Shown piece after piece: positions 1 through 9,152 of a DNA stretch of 21,848 nucleotides. The DNA is taken from contig LRSR01003841.1 of NCBI GenBank assembly GCA_001579985.1, positions 1-21,848 of the forward strand, in the 5' to 3' direction. The translations under genes and the position numbers were made by a program. The notes under the pieces were generated by a model, which saw only the letters and a program-made list of their open reading frames with translations, was not told the origin of the DNA and did not search any database. The DNA comes from Hypsibius dujardini (lineage: Eukaryota > Tardigrada > Eutardigrada > Parachela > Hypsibiidae). How positions within the stretch are numbered: position 1 is the first letter of the stretch; the number at the start of each line of letters is the position of its first letter.

Positions 1-835
1 ATCGTATGCCAGTAGTGAATGATCCGATACTTCAGTGTACTCAAGAGCGCGCTTACGAGGAATGTGCTCTATTTCAAACCACCACATTTTTAGTCATAAT
101 TCGAGGCAATAGAAATTCCCGGTTGGGATGTCTGAAAAAAAAAATCTCTGCCGATTTTTTTTTAAAATCAAGGGGGCGGAGCTAGATGAGTCTTTTGAAG
201 AGAAGTGGAATCGCCAGTTTAGCTCTCCAGAATTTGTCCCAAAGCTCCGCCCACTGAGTCAGAAAAACCTTTAGCTGGTGTCAGTCTGTTTGAAATTAAA
301 TTTCGAATGGGAAAATATCAAGCAAAAATTCTTTCAATACTTTGGCAGAATCAGTTCTTTGCCGGCATTGGTCATGGATCGAATTTGAACTCAAAAATTG
401 GTGGCTCAAATTGGGCCACACTCCTCGTACGGTTACGCATACACGGCCACGGCCGACATGTTTAACTATAAGCAATACTCCGGCTCATGTCAACAATCGC
501 GGAAAAATCGCCCCGATCAAAACGGCGCACATTCACTGTAGCCCAAGCACACACATATATAATTATATATATATATATATATATCCACGTATATATATAT
601 CCGCGTACAGCACGCAGCAAATCCAAATAATGTATATATACCCAAACACGCGCCCTCGATCATACACACACGTGGCAGAAAGCCTGGGCTAACCGAATTA
701 AGCACTTCGACTCGCGGCTATGTACAACAGGCTGACGACGAACGAGTGTAATGGCTTAACTCGGTTAGCGCAAGGTTTTTGCCACGTGTGTATCTACGCC
801 ATAGGAAGCTCCCTCAATGGCACTCTGCGGTCAGA
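1..835. other. Non-coding region upstream of the forkhead gene
   Basis: No gene was found here. The stretch holds A- and T-runs around 135-165. A short inverted repeat pairs GGGCGGAGCT at 174-183 with AGCTCCGCCC at 243-252, enclosing about 60 bases. An AT dinucleotide repeat lies at 554-600. CACGTG E-box-type hexamers occur near 670 and at 783-788. The short reading frames here are low-complexity and match no family I know. Confidence 0.6.
554..600. repeat. AT dinucleotide microsatellite
   Basis: A run of alternating TA, interrupted by short breaks such as CCACG, lies about 370 bases upstream of the forkhead start codon. It is simple-sequence DNA with no coding value. Confidence 0.9.
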
Positions 836-844
836 GGGCGGGGC
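836..844 (+). promoter_or_regulatory. GC box upstream of FoxL1-like gene
   Basis: The motif GGGCGGGGC lies 18 bases upstream of the TATA box. GC boxes are bound by Sp1/KLF zinc-finger factors in animals. Its position just upstream of a TATA box supports a core promoter here; binding is inferred. Confidence 0.45.
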
Positions 845-861
845 AACTTTTCCTCCCTACA

Positions 862-868
862 TATAAAA
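862..868 (+). promoter_or_regulatory. TATA box of FoxL1-like gene
   Basis: TATAAAA lies 105 bases upstream of the chosen start codon at 973. With the usual 25-30 base spacing, transcription would begin near 890-900, giving a 5' leader of about 75-80 bases. This placement argues against the upstream in-frame ATG at 817, which would lie before the transcription start. Confidence 0.6.
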
Positions 869-972
869 ACCTTCGTCGTTCCAAAATCCGTTACAAATCT
901 CCATCACAAATTGGTAAGGCTTTTTTCCCCCTCCTCGCTGCGACAAAGCTTAATATTTTAAAGAAGGGAAAA

Positions 973-2022
973 ATGTACAGCCGTTTGATGGATACGCGGT
1001 TCCCCTTTTTCCCCACTCCCTTCGGCCTGTACCCTGGGCCGCCCATACCCGGCTCGGCAGCAGGGTCATCGCCCAACACCACCGGACCGATGTCGCCGTT
1101 TATTAATCAGTTCTCCTTTCCGCATCACCTCTTCTCGCAGCTGCCGTTCAACCATCAAGCCATGCTGGAGAGTCTCCAGCAGCTGCCGAAGCAGATGATT
1201 AAGCATCAGAAGCCGCCGTACAGTTACATCGCGCTGATCGCCATGGCGATCCGCGCCGCGCCGGACCAGAAGGTGACGCTGAGCGGCATCTACAAGTTCA
1301 TCATCGACAAGTTTCCTTACTACCACGAGAACAAGCAGGGCTGGCAGAACTCCATCCGGCACAATTTGAGCCTCAACGACTGCTTCGTCAAGGTCGCCCG
1401 GGAGAAGGGCAAACCCGGCAAGGGCAACTACTGGACCCTCGATCCCAACTGCGAGGAGATGTTTGAGAACGGCAATTTCCGTCGACGAAAACGCAAGTCC
1501 AAACTGCCGAAATCGTCGGGGAATAATGCGACGCCGCAGCAGCAGCAGCAGGGACGACGGACGACGGACGGACGACGGACGGACGACGGACGGACGACGG
1601 ACGAACGACGGACGATTTCGAGGGAGTCGAGTATGGGCGCCTCCGAGGAAGAGGAGGAGGATGATGAGGTACCTTCATCGTCCTCACCGACCGTCTCCAC
1701 GACGGATGACCGTCCGTCGAAGCAACCGCGAAGTGTTTTTCCGTTTAGTATTGAGAGCTTGATTTCCGATCCGAAGAAGCGACATGCGGAGACAGCGCCG
1801 TCGTCGTCTGTATGTTACACAACGAAGGGCAATGATAGGACTGCTGCAGGCACGGCCGATCGAAGCGGTACGGGTGGATCGGTGGTGATGAGCCGCGGCG
1901 GTGACGGTGCGGAGGGATTTTTTGATTATCGATGGGCAGCGTTGGCGGCAGCTCGGATGGCCGGCCATCAAGGTGTCGGTGTGGTGAAGCAGGAGATCGA
2001 TTTCTCCAACGATTCCACGTGA
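973..2022 (+). CDS. FOXL1: Forkhead transcription factor, FoxL1-like
   Basis: This is a single-exon gene for a 349-aa nuclear DNA-binding protein. The forkhead (winged-helix) domain covers residues about 80-175. It begins [14 protein letters not shown], carries recognition helix [13 protein letters not shown] near 126-138, and ends in a basic RRRKRK stretch that can serve as nuclear localisation signal. The wing sequence [15 protein letters not shown] and the pattern GIYKFI fit the FoxL1 group best; FoxC, FoxI and FoxQ are less good by memory comparison. FSIESLI at 258-264 resembles the eh1 motif that recruits Groucho co-repressors. VKQE near 338-341 fits a SUMO-conjugation consensus. ATG 973 is chosen over 817 because a TATA box at 862 lies between them and A is at -3. 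Oddities are a Gln run (189-193) and a GACG-rich DNA repeat coding residues 194-214, followed by an acidic run. The family is sure; the FoxL1 assignment is likely. Confidence 0.87.
   Translation: MYSRLMDTRFPFFPTPFGLYPGPPIPGSAAGSSPNTTGPMSPFINQFSFPHHLFSQLPFNHQAMLESLQQLPKQMIKHQKPPYSYIALIAMAIRAAPDQKVTLSGIYKFIIDKFPYYHENKQGWQNSIRHNLSLNDCFVKVAREKGKPGKGNYWTLDPNCEEMFENGNFRRRKRKSKLPKSSGNNATPQQQQQGRRTTDGRRTDDGRTTDERRTISRESSMGASEEEEEDDEVPSSSSPTVSTTDDRPSKQPRSVFPFSIESLISDPKKRHAETAPSSSVCYTTKGNDRTAAGTADRSGTGGSVVMSRGGDGAEGFFDYRWAALAAARMAGHQGVGVVKQEIDFSNDST
1552..1614 (+). repeat. In-frame GACG-rich minisatellite inside the forkhead gene
   Basis: Overlapping GACGG and GACGACGG units run without interruption through the coding frame. 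They encode about 21 residues made only of Gly, Arg, Thr, Asp and Glu, directly after a five-codon CAG run. The tract lies C-terminal to the forkhead domain in a region expected to be disordered. Expansion of a tetranucleotide-type repeat inside the exon is the simplest explanation. Confidence 0.85.
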
Positions 2023-2555
2023 GATTATTGTGCGGCTTGCTTATTATTATTGGTTGAATTATTATAAGGACTGATCTGTTTTATTGGTGGACCACCGCCT
2101 TTCCTATAATGAAAACTTGACCTTTTAGTGAGGTCCGGGTTTTCTTTCGTGTGGGTTGTGTAATTACCTGGAGTACGAGTATAATGCAGTCAAGCATATG
2201 TTAGATAAAGATTTTAAGGTAAACATTAAACATTATGCAACATTACCTTGCATATTTAATTGTTTTCTGGACTATTCTGTAGTTGTCATATGGCAGGACG
2301 ACACGTTTTGACATTTGGTTGAGGTTTGTTTGACGACACGGCTGCTCGGACAGACATTTCAGAATACCGTAGGACAGATTCTGTGTTTTGGGGAAAGATA
2401 TTACTTGTCACTAGGGATGGTACTGCCTTAACTAAAATTACGTAACTAATTAGTTGATTTAGTTCACTAATTCATAAGTATAGAGATAAGTGTACAATAC
2501 TGCGTATGTATCTGTTGTACTGGAACATGACAGTTGCTTATGCATGTATACATCT

Positions 2556-2785
2556 GTGTGCCTATCTGCCTGTCTGTTTGTTTGTCTGTCTGTCTATCAG
2601 TCTGTCTGTTTGTCTGTTTATTTGTCTGTCTGTCTTTGTGTCTGTCTTTATGTCTTTCTGCTTGTGTATCTATGTGTCTGCCTACCTGCCTGCCTGATTG
2701 TGTGTCTGTCTGTGTGTCTGTGTGTCTGTCTTTCTGCTTGTGTATCTATGTGTCTGCCTACCTGCCTGCCTGATTGTCTGTCAGA
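2556..2785. repeat. Degenerate CTGT tetranucleotide repeat with internal duplication
   Basis: The block is a decayed run of CTGT, CTGC and TTGT units. Within it, a segment starting at 2651 recurs at 2727 with about 50 matching bases, so a 76-bp period is superimposed on the 4-bp period. The three reading frames stay open and give Cys/Leu/Val/Ser-rich peptides that are artefacts of the repeat. Confidence 0.9.
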
Positions 2786-3481
2786 TGCCGTTTTTGAAGA
2801 ATCTTTTCCATGCGAAATCATACTTTTTATAAGTAAGCACAGCTTTGGCACTTTTTAATAGTGAACACCAGAAAAAAAGTTAATTCCAAAAGTGATTCTC
2901 CTGCGTTACGAAGAATGAGGCAAGTAGCAAAGGTCACCCCGAGGATTTGGGACAATTGAGCGAAAGCCCGTACTCCTCTGCTTTCGGCGGAAATGCACTT
3001 CATGCATGTGCCGTACAGTACGCAGGAGAGGACAAGAGCAAGACTCGCGCTTTTTCAAACAACACTGTATCGTAAGAAAATATCCGATTCAATATGGACC
3101 GCCACCTGTGTTTATGTAACAATTTTCCGGACCTCATCGGTCAGCATGCAACATATTGATGGGGAGAGTGTGTGTGAGGGTAAACTTCATTCCGTCACAC
3201 AGTCCTATGGAGGAGTCATGCTCGACGTGAAAAGACATTTCCTTTGGGTCAACAATGCGCGCGCAGCAATAACACCAAATTTGCTGATCAAACACGATGA
3301 AATGCAAATAAACGTCTTATACGACACTTGCCATTGCCAATCACCTCGGATATAAAATGCAGCAGTGCACCGAGTATAATTGACGCATGCTGTCACGCGA
3401 AAAGTGAGGCCATACGCGCATATCCTTGACTTCTCACAAAAGGAATTAGAAAAATTAAAATTCAACACAACGTAAACGTTT

Positions 3482-3498
3482 ACTTGTCTGTCTGTCTT

Positions 3499-3543
<45 letters not shown>

Positions 3544-3668
3544 TTGACTTATTGCCCGCCAATCTCTCTCTCTGTCTATCTGCCTGTCTGTGTCAGTCTG
3601 TCTGTGTCTTAATGTCTTTCTGCGTATGTCCGTCTAATTGTCTGCCTGTTTTTGTCTGCTTGCTTGAC
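3482..3668. repeat. CTGT tetranucleotide repeat
   Basis: A CTGT run, nearly perfect around 3500-3541, is followed by a decayed tail with CTCT and CTGC variants. It ends about 80 bases from the 3' end of the CDC23 coding region. Confidence 0.9.
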
Positions 3669-3750
3669 TGACTCTTGAACAACCTCGAAGGAGAGCCTGC
3701 ATTTAAGTAAAAGATTCAATTTCATCGCTTCGGAATGAAAAGTCGATCAA

Positions 3751-5735
3751 TCACATGGTGTCATTGTCGATCACAACGGACTCCTTCCACAGCGGAAACC
3801 CCAGTCGTGCCGGCTCCACGTGTACATACTCCTCCGGATTGTCGTGGAACTCCGCCTGCATCCGGCTGATCTGCTTTTGCATAGCATGAGCCTCCTCCTT
3901 ACAGTCGCGGAAGATTTCGGCAGCTTGGGACTCTTCAAAAGCGTTGGCAAAGAGCCGGTGCAGCAGGTAGTACTTTGAGAGGTAGAGATACGCATGGCCG
4001 AGGTCTTCGGCGTCTTCCCGGTCCGCCAGGGAGGTGCCCAGGCTGTCGGCGGCTTCGGCCTGCACGTCCGCTGTGTACTTCATGTAGAGTTCCGCAGAGC
4101 GGCCGTATCTTCCCAGTTTCTCAAACATCCTGCAAACACAGACCAAACTCAAAAACACTTAAAACGCAAACCTACTTGGTCGATTCATTGATTGATTGAA
4201 AAAAATTTCAATGCTCCCACGCGATTCGATTTACCGCACTGCATTTTCACTTTACCTGGCTAATCGCACCAAAACAACCGTGTCGGCGTCGACTTGGTAA
4301 GCTCTCCAGTAGCACATTTCAGCATCGCTGGTTTTGTTAAGAGTCTGATAGGTGTCACCGAGGGCTAACAGCATTCGCGTATCACTCGGGCTGAACATCA
4401 CAAAAAGCCTGTAATTTCTGCCTAGTACTTGTGTACAAAGAAGAGCGGCACACAGACGCACCAATTTTCGAACGCCCGCTTGAAGTAATACAGTGCAGAC
4501 GCGTGAGCTCGCAAGATCTCCATCGTTTGGCCCAGTCCGTACCATGCGCGGTACTCTTTCGGATCTGCCTCTGCAAAGGAAAAGGAAAACCATCGTGGGA
4601 GTTTCAGCATAGACCTCAACAACCAATCCATCGAACCTCTTCGAGATCTAAAACACGAATCAAGTGCCAGATAGACAAACAGACAGACAAACAGACAGAC
4701 AAACAGACAGACAAACAGGCGCACAGACAGTCAGACAGACAAGCAGACAGACAGACAGACAGTCAGAAAGACAATCAGACAGACAGACAAACGTAGTCGG
4801 GCTTCATAGATTCCAGCAATGTGACATTTACCGATGGCGTTCGTGTAGGACTTCATGGCCAACTCGGTTTGCTTCAATTCCACCTGTTCATGGCCGATCA
4901 ACGTCCACACATGATGCAGGTCAGGGTTGTAGCGCAAGGCTCTGGAGAAATTATCTACGGCCTTGTCATGATCTCCGAGTAAGCCGTAGAAATTGCCTAC
5001 AGGCACGACAATTCTAGTACTAGTAAGTCTCATTAGTACAGAGATATCCTGGAACCACATGAAGGGTAATTCGCGCCCACCTAACGCGATGCTGCACTCC
5101 GCGTTGTACCGGCCGGATTCCACGATATCATCCGCCAAGATACGCATCTTCACATGGTCGTCCAGAATGAACAGTAAATGGCTGTAGCTGTCGACATCGT
5201 TAAGACGCGCCGAACAGAACTGCCGTGCGGAGTCCATGAAACGCAACGAATTGGGCGGATCTGTCGAGGAAAACACGGAAAATAGGGAGAAAGGGAACGA
5301 AAATCCTACTGAATCCTTTCAAGTCATACCAGTGGTCATGACGAGTTTTCCCATGGCGTTGTTGAGATCGGGATTGCCAGCAAAGCCAAGGCGCTGAAAC
5401 CGCTCGTAGCAGGAGAAGGCACGGTCAATCAGTCCGACATGCCCGTACGCCTTGCCCAGGAAGTACTGGTGAATCCAGTGATTGGGAAGCTGTGAAGCGA
5501 CCCGAACGATCTATTCAAGAAAGACAGAATCGACATGGTCAATCAGACTTTCCGGGTGTATTTCTGTATTTCTGTCTGCCTCGGGCTGTCTGCCTGTATG
5601 TCTGTCTGTCTGTCTGCCTGTCTAGGTGATTGACTAGCTAGCTATCTATCTGCTGGTCTATCTGTCTGCTTGCCGGTCTGTCTAAGTATCTGTCTGTCTG
5701 TTTGTCTGTCTGTCCATTTGTATATCTGCTTGTTG

Positions 5736-5801
<66 letters not shown>

Positions 5802-7534
5802 GTCTGTCCATTTGTCTATCTGTCTGTCTGCTTGTTGGTCTGTCTAATTATCTGTCTGTCCATTTGTCTGTCTGGCGATCTGTTTATCTATCCGACTGAC
5901 TGCCTGCCTGCCATTCTAGGAGTAGATTGAGGAAGGGATGCATCGTGAATCTCGGGCACTGACCACCCCTTACCTCAGCTCGGTTTTCCATACAGTCCGC
6001 TAGTTCCAACCAGGATTCGATGATTTTCGGTTCCAGTGAGATCGCCTCCACGAAAGTGTTAATAGCTTGGTCAATTTTCTTGAGATTCCGTAGGAGTTTT
6101 CCGTACCTTAAAACGGACCAATTTGTTTCGTTTCTCACATTATTTCCTTCTGAATGAAGTGTTTCCGCAATCCAGCTCGGCCCTGTGGAGTGAGCACTCA
6201 CAGAAAAAAGAGTGCACCGTCTCCAGGCGTGGGACGCAATCTTCGGATATGACCGGCAATCTCCTGAGAAAGCTTCTCTTGCTGTCGCACAAAATGTGCA
6301 TCGCCGGAAACTAAAAGGACGAACAAAAAACAACGTCCAACCAAAGGGGTCAATATGTGGAGGAAGAACTGTCATCGTAACGTACCGCTAGCTTCCGCGT
6401 CACTCTGATGGAGAGAGCGGATCCGTAAGAGATGCTGTAACAAATTCAAAACGCATCCTGTTCAAACTCATTTGCAGATAGATATTTGTAAATACAGCTG
6501 ACGGAGAAATTTGCTACGGTTCGTCAGCCGTTGATTGATTTGGTGCCCCAAGGTACGTTTAACATTGCCAGGTTGGCAAATGAACGGTTGATTGAGTGCT
6601 TGATTGACTGAAGTTAACACTGATAGGCAAGAGGTTGATTGATTGATAAATTTGAAACATTGCACTTGACTGGCTAAAGTGTCGATTGATTGATTGATTG
6701 ATTGAGCAAACTAAAACGTTGCACTTGACTGGCCAAAGTATCAATCAATGCTTTTCCATTATGCACGTACAACACTAAATCAATCAACGCCTGGTGAACC
6801 GGAGCAAGTTTCTCCGCCAGCTGTAGCTCGCAAGTCGCAATGCCATGACCAAGCCCGAAGATGTTCACATACCAGATACTTCGCATAGTAATACAGGAAA
6901 CGAAGGACCGGAATAGTCTCAATTTTTTCTTCTGCCAGTATCCAAGCCTCCTTGTAATTTTGCAGGATCATGGCGCCGCTCACCGAATACAGCAGCCCAT
7001 CTAACATATCCTACAGCCAGCATAATCAACCAATCAATCAAAGGCTAGCAATGGAAATTCTGAATCGATAATACTTTACTAACTCATCAATCAAGCAAGC
7101 GAGTTGTACGACAAAGTTTTACTTGTACCGTTTGAGCATCCGGTTCCCGGGCGGCTGCCACCAGCGGCGTACTACTGGCATACGGCGGCGGAAGGAACGG
7201 CATTTTGAACACGGAAAGTGGTGTGGAGTTGATTGCCGGCGACCGCCAACGGGAAGTGGAAGCGCGATGGTTCTGTTCTTGCAGTCCATTTTTAGTCGTC
7301 CTGGAATCCGAAATGGCGTCTTTCAGCTCTTTAAACGACAACAACGCTGTCGAAGCCCTGAAATTAATTTAAAAATGTAGAAAATTAAAAAGAATTTCTT
7401 TTTGAAAAGTAAAATTACCATTGGCTGCTTGAATTGAGGTGATATTTGGCACACAAGATACACGCTTGCTGAAGATCGCTTTTAACGGCGTCCGCCGACC
7501 ACGATGCGGTTCCTCCTCCCGCAATCTGCGCCAT
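3751..7534 (-). CDS. CDC23: Anaphase-promoting complex subunit 8 (CDC23), 12 exons
   Basis: APC8/CDC23 is a TPR scaffold subunit of the APC/C ubiquitin ligase, which drives anaphase and mitotic exit. Exons, 5' to 3' on the minus strand: 7534-7419, 7357-7123, 7010-6873, 6434-6386, 6310-6202, 6106-5974, 5510-5330, 5260-5081, 4996-4832, 4570-4462, 4390-4256, 4129-3751. All junctions are GT-AG and all phases agree, giving 642 aa; the human protein is about 600. TPR helices fill residues about 217-560. Diagnostic stretches are [12 protein letters not shown] (exon 9), [15 protein letters not shown] (exon 10) and [10 protein letters not shown] (exon 11), which match CDC23 closely. The N-terminal part (exons 1-5) follows the family order with lower identity. 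Start 7534 is the first ATG after an in-frame stop at 7577-7579. Introns 6 and 9 carry CTGT repeats. Exon 2 has a second in-phase donor six bases earlier. The C-terminal tail after the TPRs is family-variable. Confidence 0.94.
4666..4793. repeat. CTGT/GACA repeat in CDC23 intron 9
   Basis: The plus strand reads as GACA units, so the CDC23 pre-mRNA reads CTGT. It fills about half of the 261-base intron 4571-4831 and stops about 95 bases short of the acceptor. Confidence 0.9.
5566..5905. repeat. CTGT repeat in CDC23 intron 6
   Basis: This is the longest such block in the window. The plus strand carries CTGT units, with a perfect run of about 66 bases at 5736-5802 and decayed flanks. The CDC23 pre-mRNA therefore reads ACAG here, the opposite orientation to intron 9. 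The host intron spans 5511-5973. Confidence 0.92.
6595..6740. repeat. ATTG repeat and 21-bp direct repeat in CDC23 intron 3
   Basis: Intron 3 (6435-6872) carries a GATT tetranucleotide run around 6683-6706. It lies between two copies of a 21-base segment starting TTGCACTTGACTGG, at 6660-6680 and 6719-6739, with one mismatch. The period is 59 bases, so this looks like a local tandem duplication. Confidence 0.8.
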
Positions 7535-7726
7535 ACTCGAAAACTGCTTCAAAGAATAAGAGGGCTGATATCGCGTTCACTGATTTTCAATTTGAGCAAT
7601 TTCAATGTCACCTCCGGTGACGCGGAAGAACTTCTGGCGCTTAGTTAAAGTGGAATTTCAATTGATCTCAAGTCTCACTCAGTTTTACTATTGTTGTGGT
7701 TTTGGTTGGAGTGTGCAAACGTGCAC

Positions 7727-7740
7727 TGCGCACTGCGCAT
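7727..7740. promoter_or_regulatory. Paired TGCGCA motifs upstream of CDC23
   Basis: Two TGCGCA cores seven bases apart lie about 190-205 bases upstream of the CDC23 start codon. They resemble NRF1-type sites (TGCGCATGCGCA), common in promoters of animal housekeeping and cell-cycle genes. No TATA box was seen nearer the gene. Assignment to the CDC23 promoter is an inference from position. Confidence 0.35.
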
Positions 7741-7776
7741 CGGCGGTCGCCGTCCGTACTATACACCTGTCGGGTA

Positions 7777-7785
7777 GTAGAGACC
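7777..7785. repeat. Left target-site duplication of foldback element
   Basis: GTAGAGACC directly precedes the left terminus of the element. The identical nine bases directly follow its right terminus at 8766-8774, as expected for duplication of the insertion site. Confidence 0.85.
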
Positions 7786-8118
7786 ACGCAAACATCATTG
7801 GAAGAAAAAAATCCAATTGCCCACGCCATACAGGTTCCCTAGTAGGAGAAGTCTGTCGTAGACTTGTATTGTAGGCTCAGGTTTTACCCAGTCTGGGCCA
7901 TACTTTACTGGTTTCTGGACTTGGAATTTTCTCGATCCCTATAAAGGATCCCTGTGCACAGTATTTAATTTTACTGTGTGCGAAGTGTGGTAGCCGTAGC
8001 CTGGGGCCTTTTCATAGAAGAATGAATCAGATGTAATTTCCAAAATTATTATTATTATTATTAATTTCCAAACGATGAAGGGAGAACGAAGTTGGTTTTA
8101 AACGAATGTAAACAAACA

Positions 8119-8236
8119 GGGTACCGGACACAGTCAAAGGGTACCGAACCAACCTTAGGGTATCTAACCTGTTAAGGGTACCGAACTTACCGAACTTACC
8201 GAACGGTACCGACACGGCCAAGGGTACCGAACCGTT
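8119..8236. repeat. GGTACC subrepeats, left arm of foldback element
   Basis: Imperfect copies of GGGTACCGAACC and shorter ACCGAAC pieces occur about every 17-20 bases. They lie in the reverse orientation to the array at 8413-8523, so the two can pair when the element folds. Confidence 0.8.
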
Positions 8237-8412
8237 CTAAGATATGATAGTTTTGGGATGAGTTAGACGGACGAATAGAGTTACTTCAGAGCTGAACAAA
8301 TTAGGTCAGGGCCTGCTGGCTGGTCGACCTATCGAGTAGCTCGACCCTCACGGTAGCTATCCTTCCGTACGGCTAACTCATCAGAATTTGAAAGAATGCG
8401 ATATCCTAGGTT

Positions 8413-8523
8413 GGTTCGGTACCCCTGGCCGGTTCGGTACCCCTGGCCGGTTAGGTGCCCCTAGCCGGTTCGGTACCCCTGGCCGGTTAGGTACCCCTAG
8501 CCGGTTCGGTACCCTAGCCGGTT
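8413..8523. repeat. 18-bp tandem array, right arm of foldback element
   Basis: Six head-to-tail units of GGTTCGGTACCCCTGGCC or close variants (GGTTAGGTACCCCTAGCC) are followed by a partial seventh. The last full unit lacks one C. Each unit contains the palindrome GGTACC and a CCGGTT junction. A short copy in the opposite orientation follows at 8578-8613. Confidence 0.9.
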
Positions 8524-8765
8524 CTTTTTTTGAGAACCTTCTTTATCAATATTATAAAGAGTGCAGGGTGCCGGTAAAGGGTACCTAACCGGCCAGGGGT
8601 ACCGAACCGGTACAGACGGTATAGCACAGACGGTATCACAAATTCAGTGCCTCAAAAAATTTCCAAGTACTGGAACCATGCAGAAAGCCCAGGTGTTATT
8701 TAGCGTCTGGGTGGGTGCTACACCGCGAATGGGCAAGGATTTTTTTCTTCCAATGATGTTTGCGT

Positions 8766-8774
8766 GTAGAGACC
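8766..8774. repeat. Right target-site duplication of foldback element
   Basis: GTAGAGACC is identical to 7777-7785 and abuts the right terminus. Confidence 0.85.
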
Positions 8775-8837
8775 GAGCAGTTGACGGTCCGCTCCATTCT
8801 AATCAGGAGTAGGTCTATTGAACTTTCGGAAAAGTCT

Positions 8838-9152
8838 GACAGGGTCGGTCTGATAACGGAGCGATCAGTCAGGGGTGATGGTCACTTCGGCGTGCAGCTC
8901 GACAGGGTCGGTCTGATAAGGGACCGATCAGTCAGGGGTGATGGTCAATCCGGCGTGCAGCTCGACGGGGTCGGCCTGATAACGGACCGATCAGTCAGGG
9001 GTGATGGTCAATCCGGCGTGCAGCTCGACGGGGTCAGCCTGATAAGGGACCGATCAGTCAGGGGTGATGGTCACTTCGGCGTGCAGCTCGACGGGGTCGG
9101 CCTGATAAGGGACCGATCAGTCAGGGGTGATGGTCAATCCGGCGTGCAGCTC
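8838..9152. repeat. 63-bp tandem repeat, five copies
   Basis: Five exact-length units start at 8838, 8901, 8964, 9027 and 9090. Two subtypes are seen: units 1 and 4 contain CACTTCGG, while units 2, 3 and 5 contain CAATCCGG. Because 63 is a multiple of three, one plus-strand frame stays open through the array as a 21-residue repeat. That frame has no recognisable flanking domain, so I treat it as a minisatellite. It starts 63 bases right of the foldback target duplication. Confidence 0.92.

Larger units (their letters stand above)
2023..3750. other. Gap between FoxL1-like and CDC23 genes
   Basis: No gene could be supported. ATTAAA at 2225-2230 could be the poly(A) signal of the forkhead gene, about 200 bases past its stop. 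Two CTGT-type repeat blocks are listed separately. The unique stretch 2880-3480 has normal base composition. A TATAAAA lies at 3351-3357 on the plus strand, but no convincing open frame follows it before the next repeat block. Confidence 0.55.
7786..8765. mobile_element. Non-autonomous foldback DNA transposon, 980 bp
   Basis: The ends are perfect 29-bp inverted repeats: 7786-7814, beginning ACGCAAACATCATTGG, and 8737-8765 in reverse. Inverted similarity continues inward with gaps: CTGGGCC and ACTTGGAA near 7895-7935 pair with 8660-8690. GATGAGTTAG at 8256-8265 pairs with 8372-8381, and GGTCGA pairs with TCGACC near the axis at about 8330. The whole unit is therefore close to one long palindrome. 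Nine-base duplications flank it. No transposase is encoded; the short frames inside are unrelated to any family. Long repeat-bearing inverted arms with a 9-bp duplication fit foldback elements of the Mutator-related type. A P-superfamily Galileo-like element is the alternative, if one boundary base is assigned differently and the duplication becomes 7 bp. Confidence 0.87.

Noticed and set aside
174-252. Small MITE from the GGGCGGAGCT inverted pair
   Set aside because: Only ten bases pair and no target duplication is visible; it may be chance GC-box-like motifs.
817-972. N-terminal extension of the forkhead protein from ATG 817
   Set aside because: A TATA box at 862 lies downstream of that ATG, and the extension has no conserved motif; ATG 973 fits better.
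2490-2858. Cys/Leu/Val-rich open frames through CTGT repeats, also at 5670-5930 and 9510-9807
   Set aside because: Any CTGT repeat lacks stops in several frames and yields such peptides; there are no flanking domains or splice support.
3351-3480. Promoter of an extra gene at the TATAAAA motif
   Set aside because: No open frame or splice structure follows before the CTGT repeat; a non-coding RNA cannot be excluded but has no support.
8838-9152. CRISPR array
   Set aside because: Units are contiguous with no unique spacers, and the DNA is eukaryotic.
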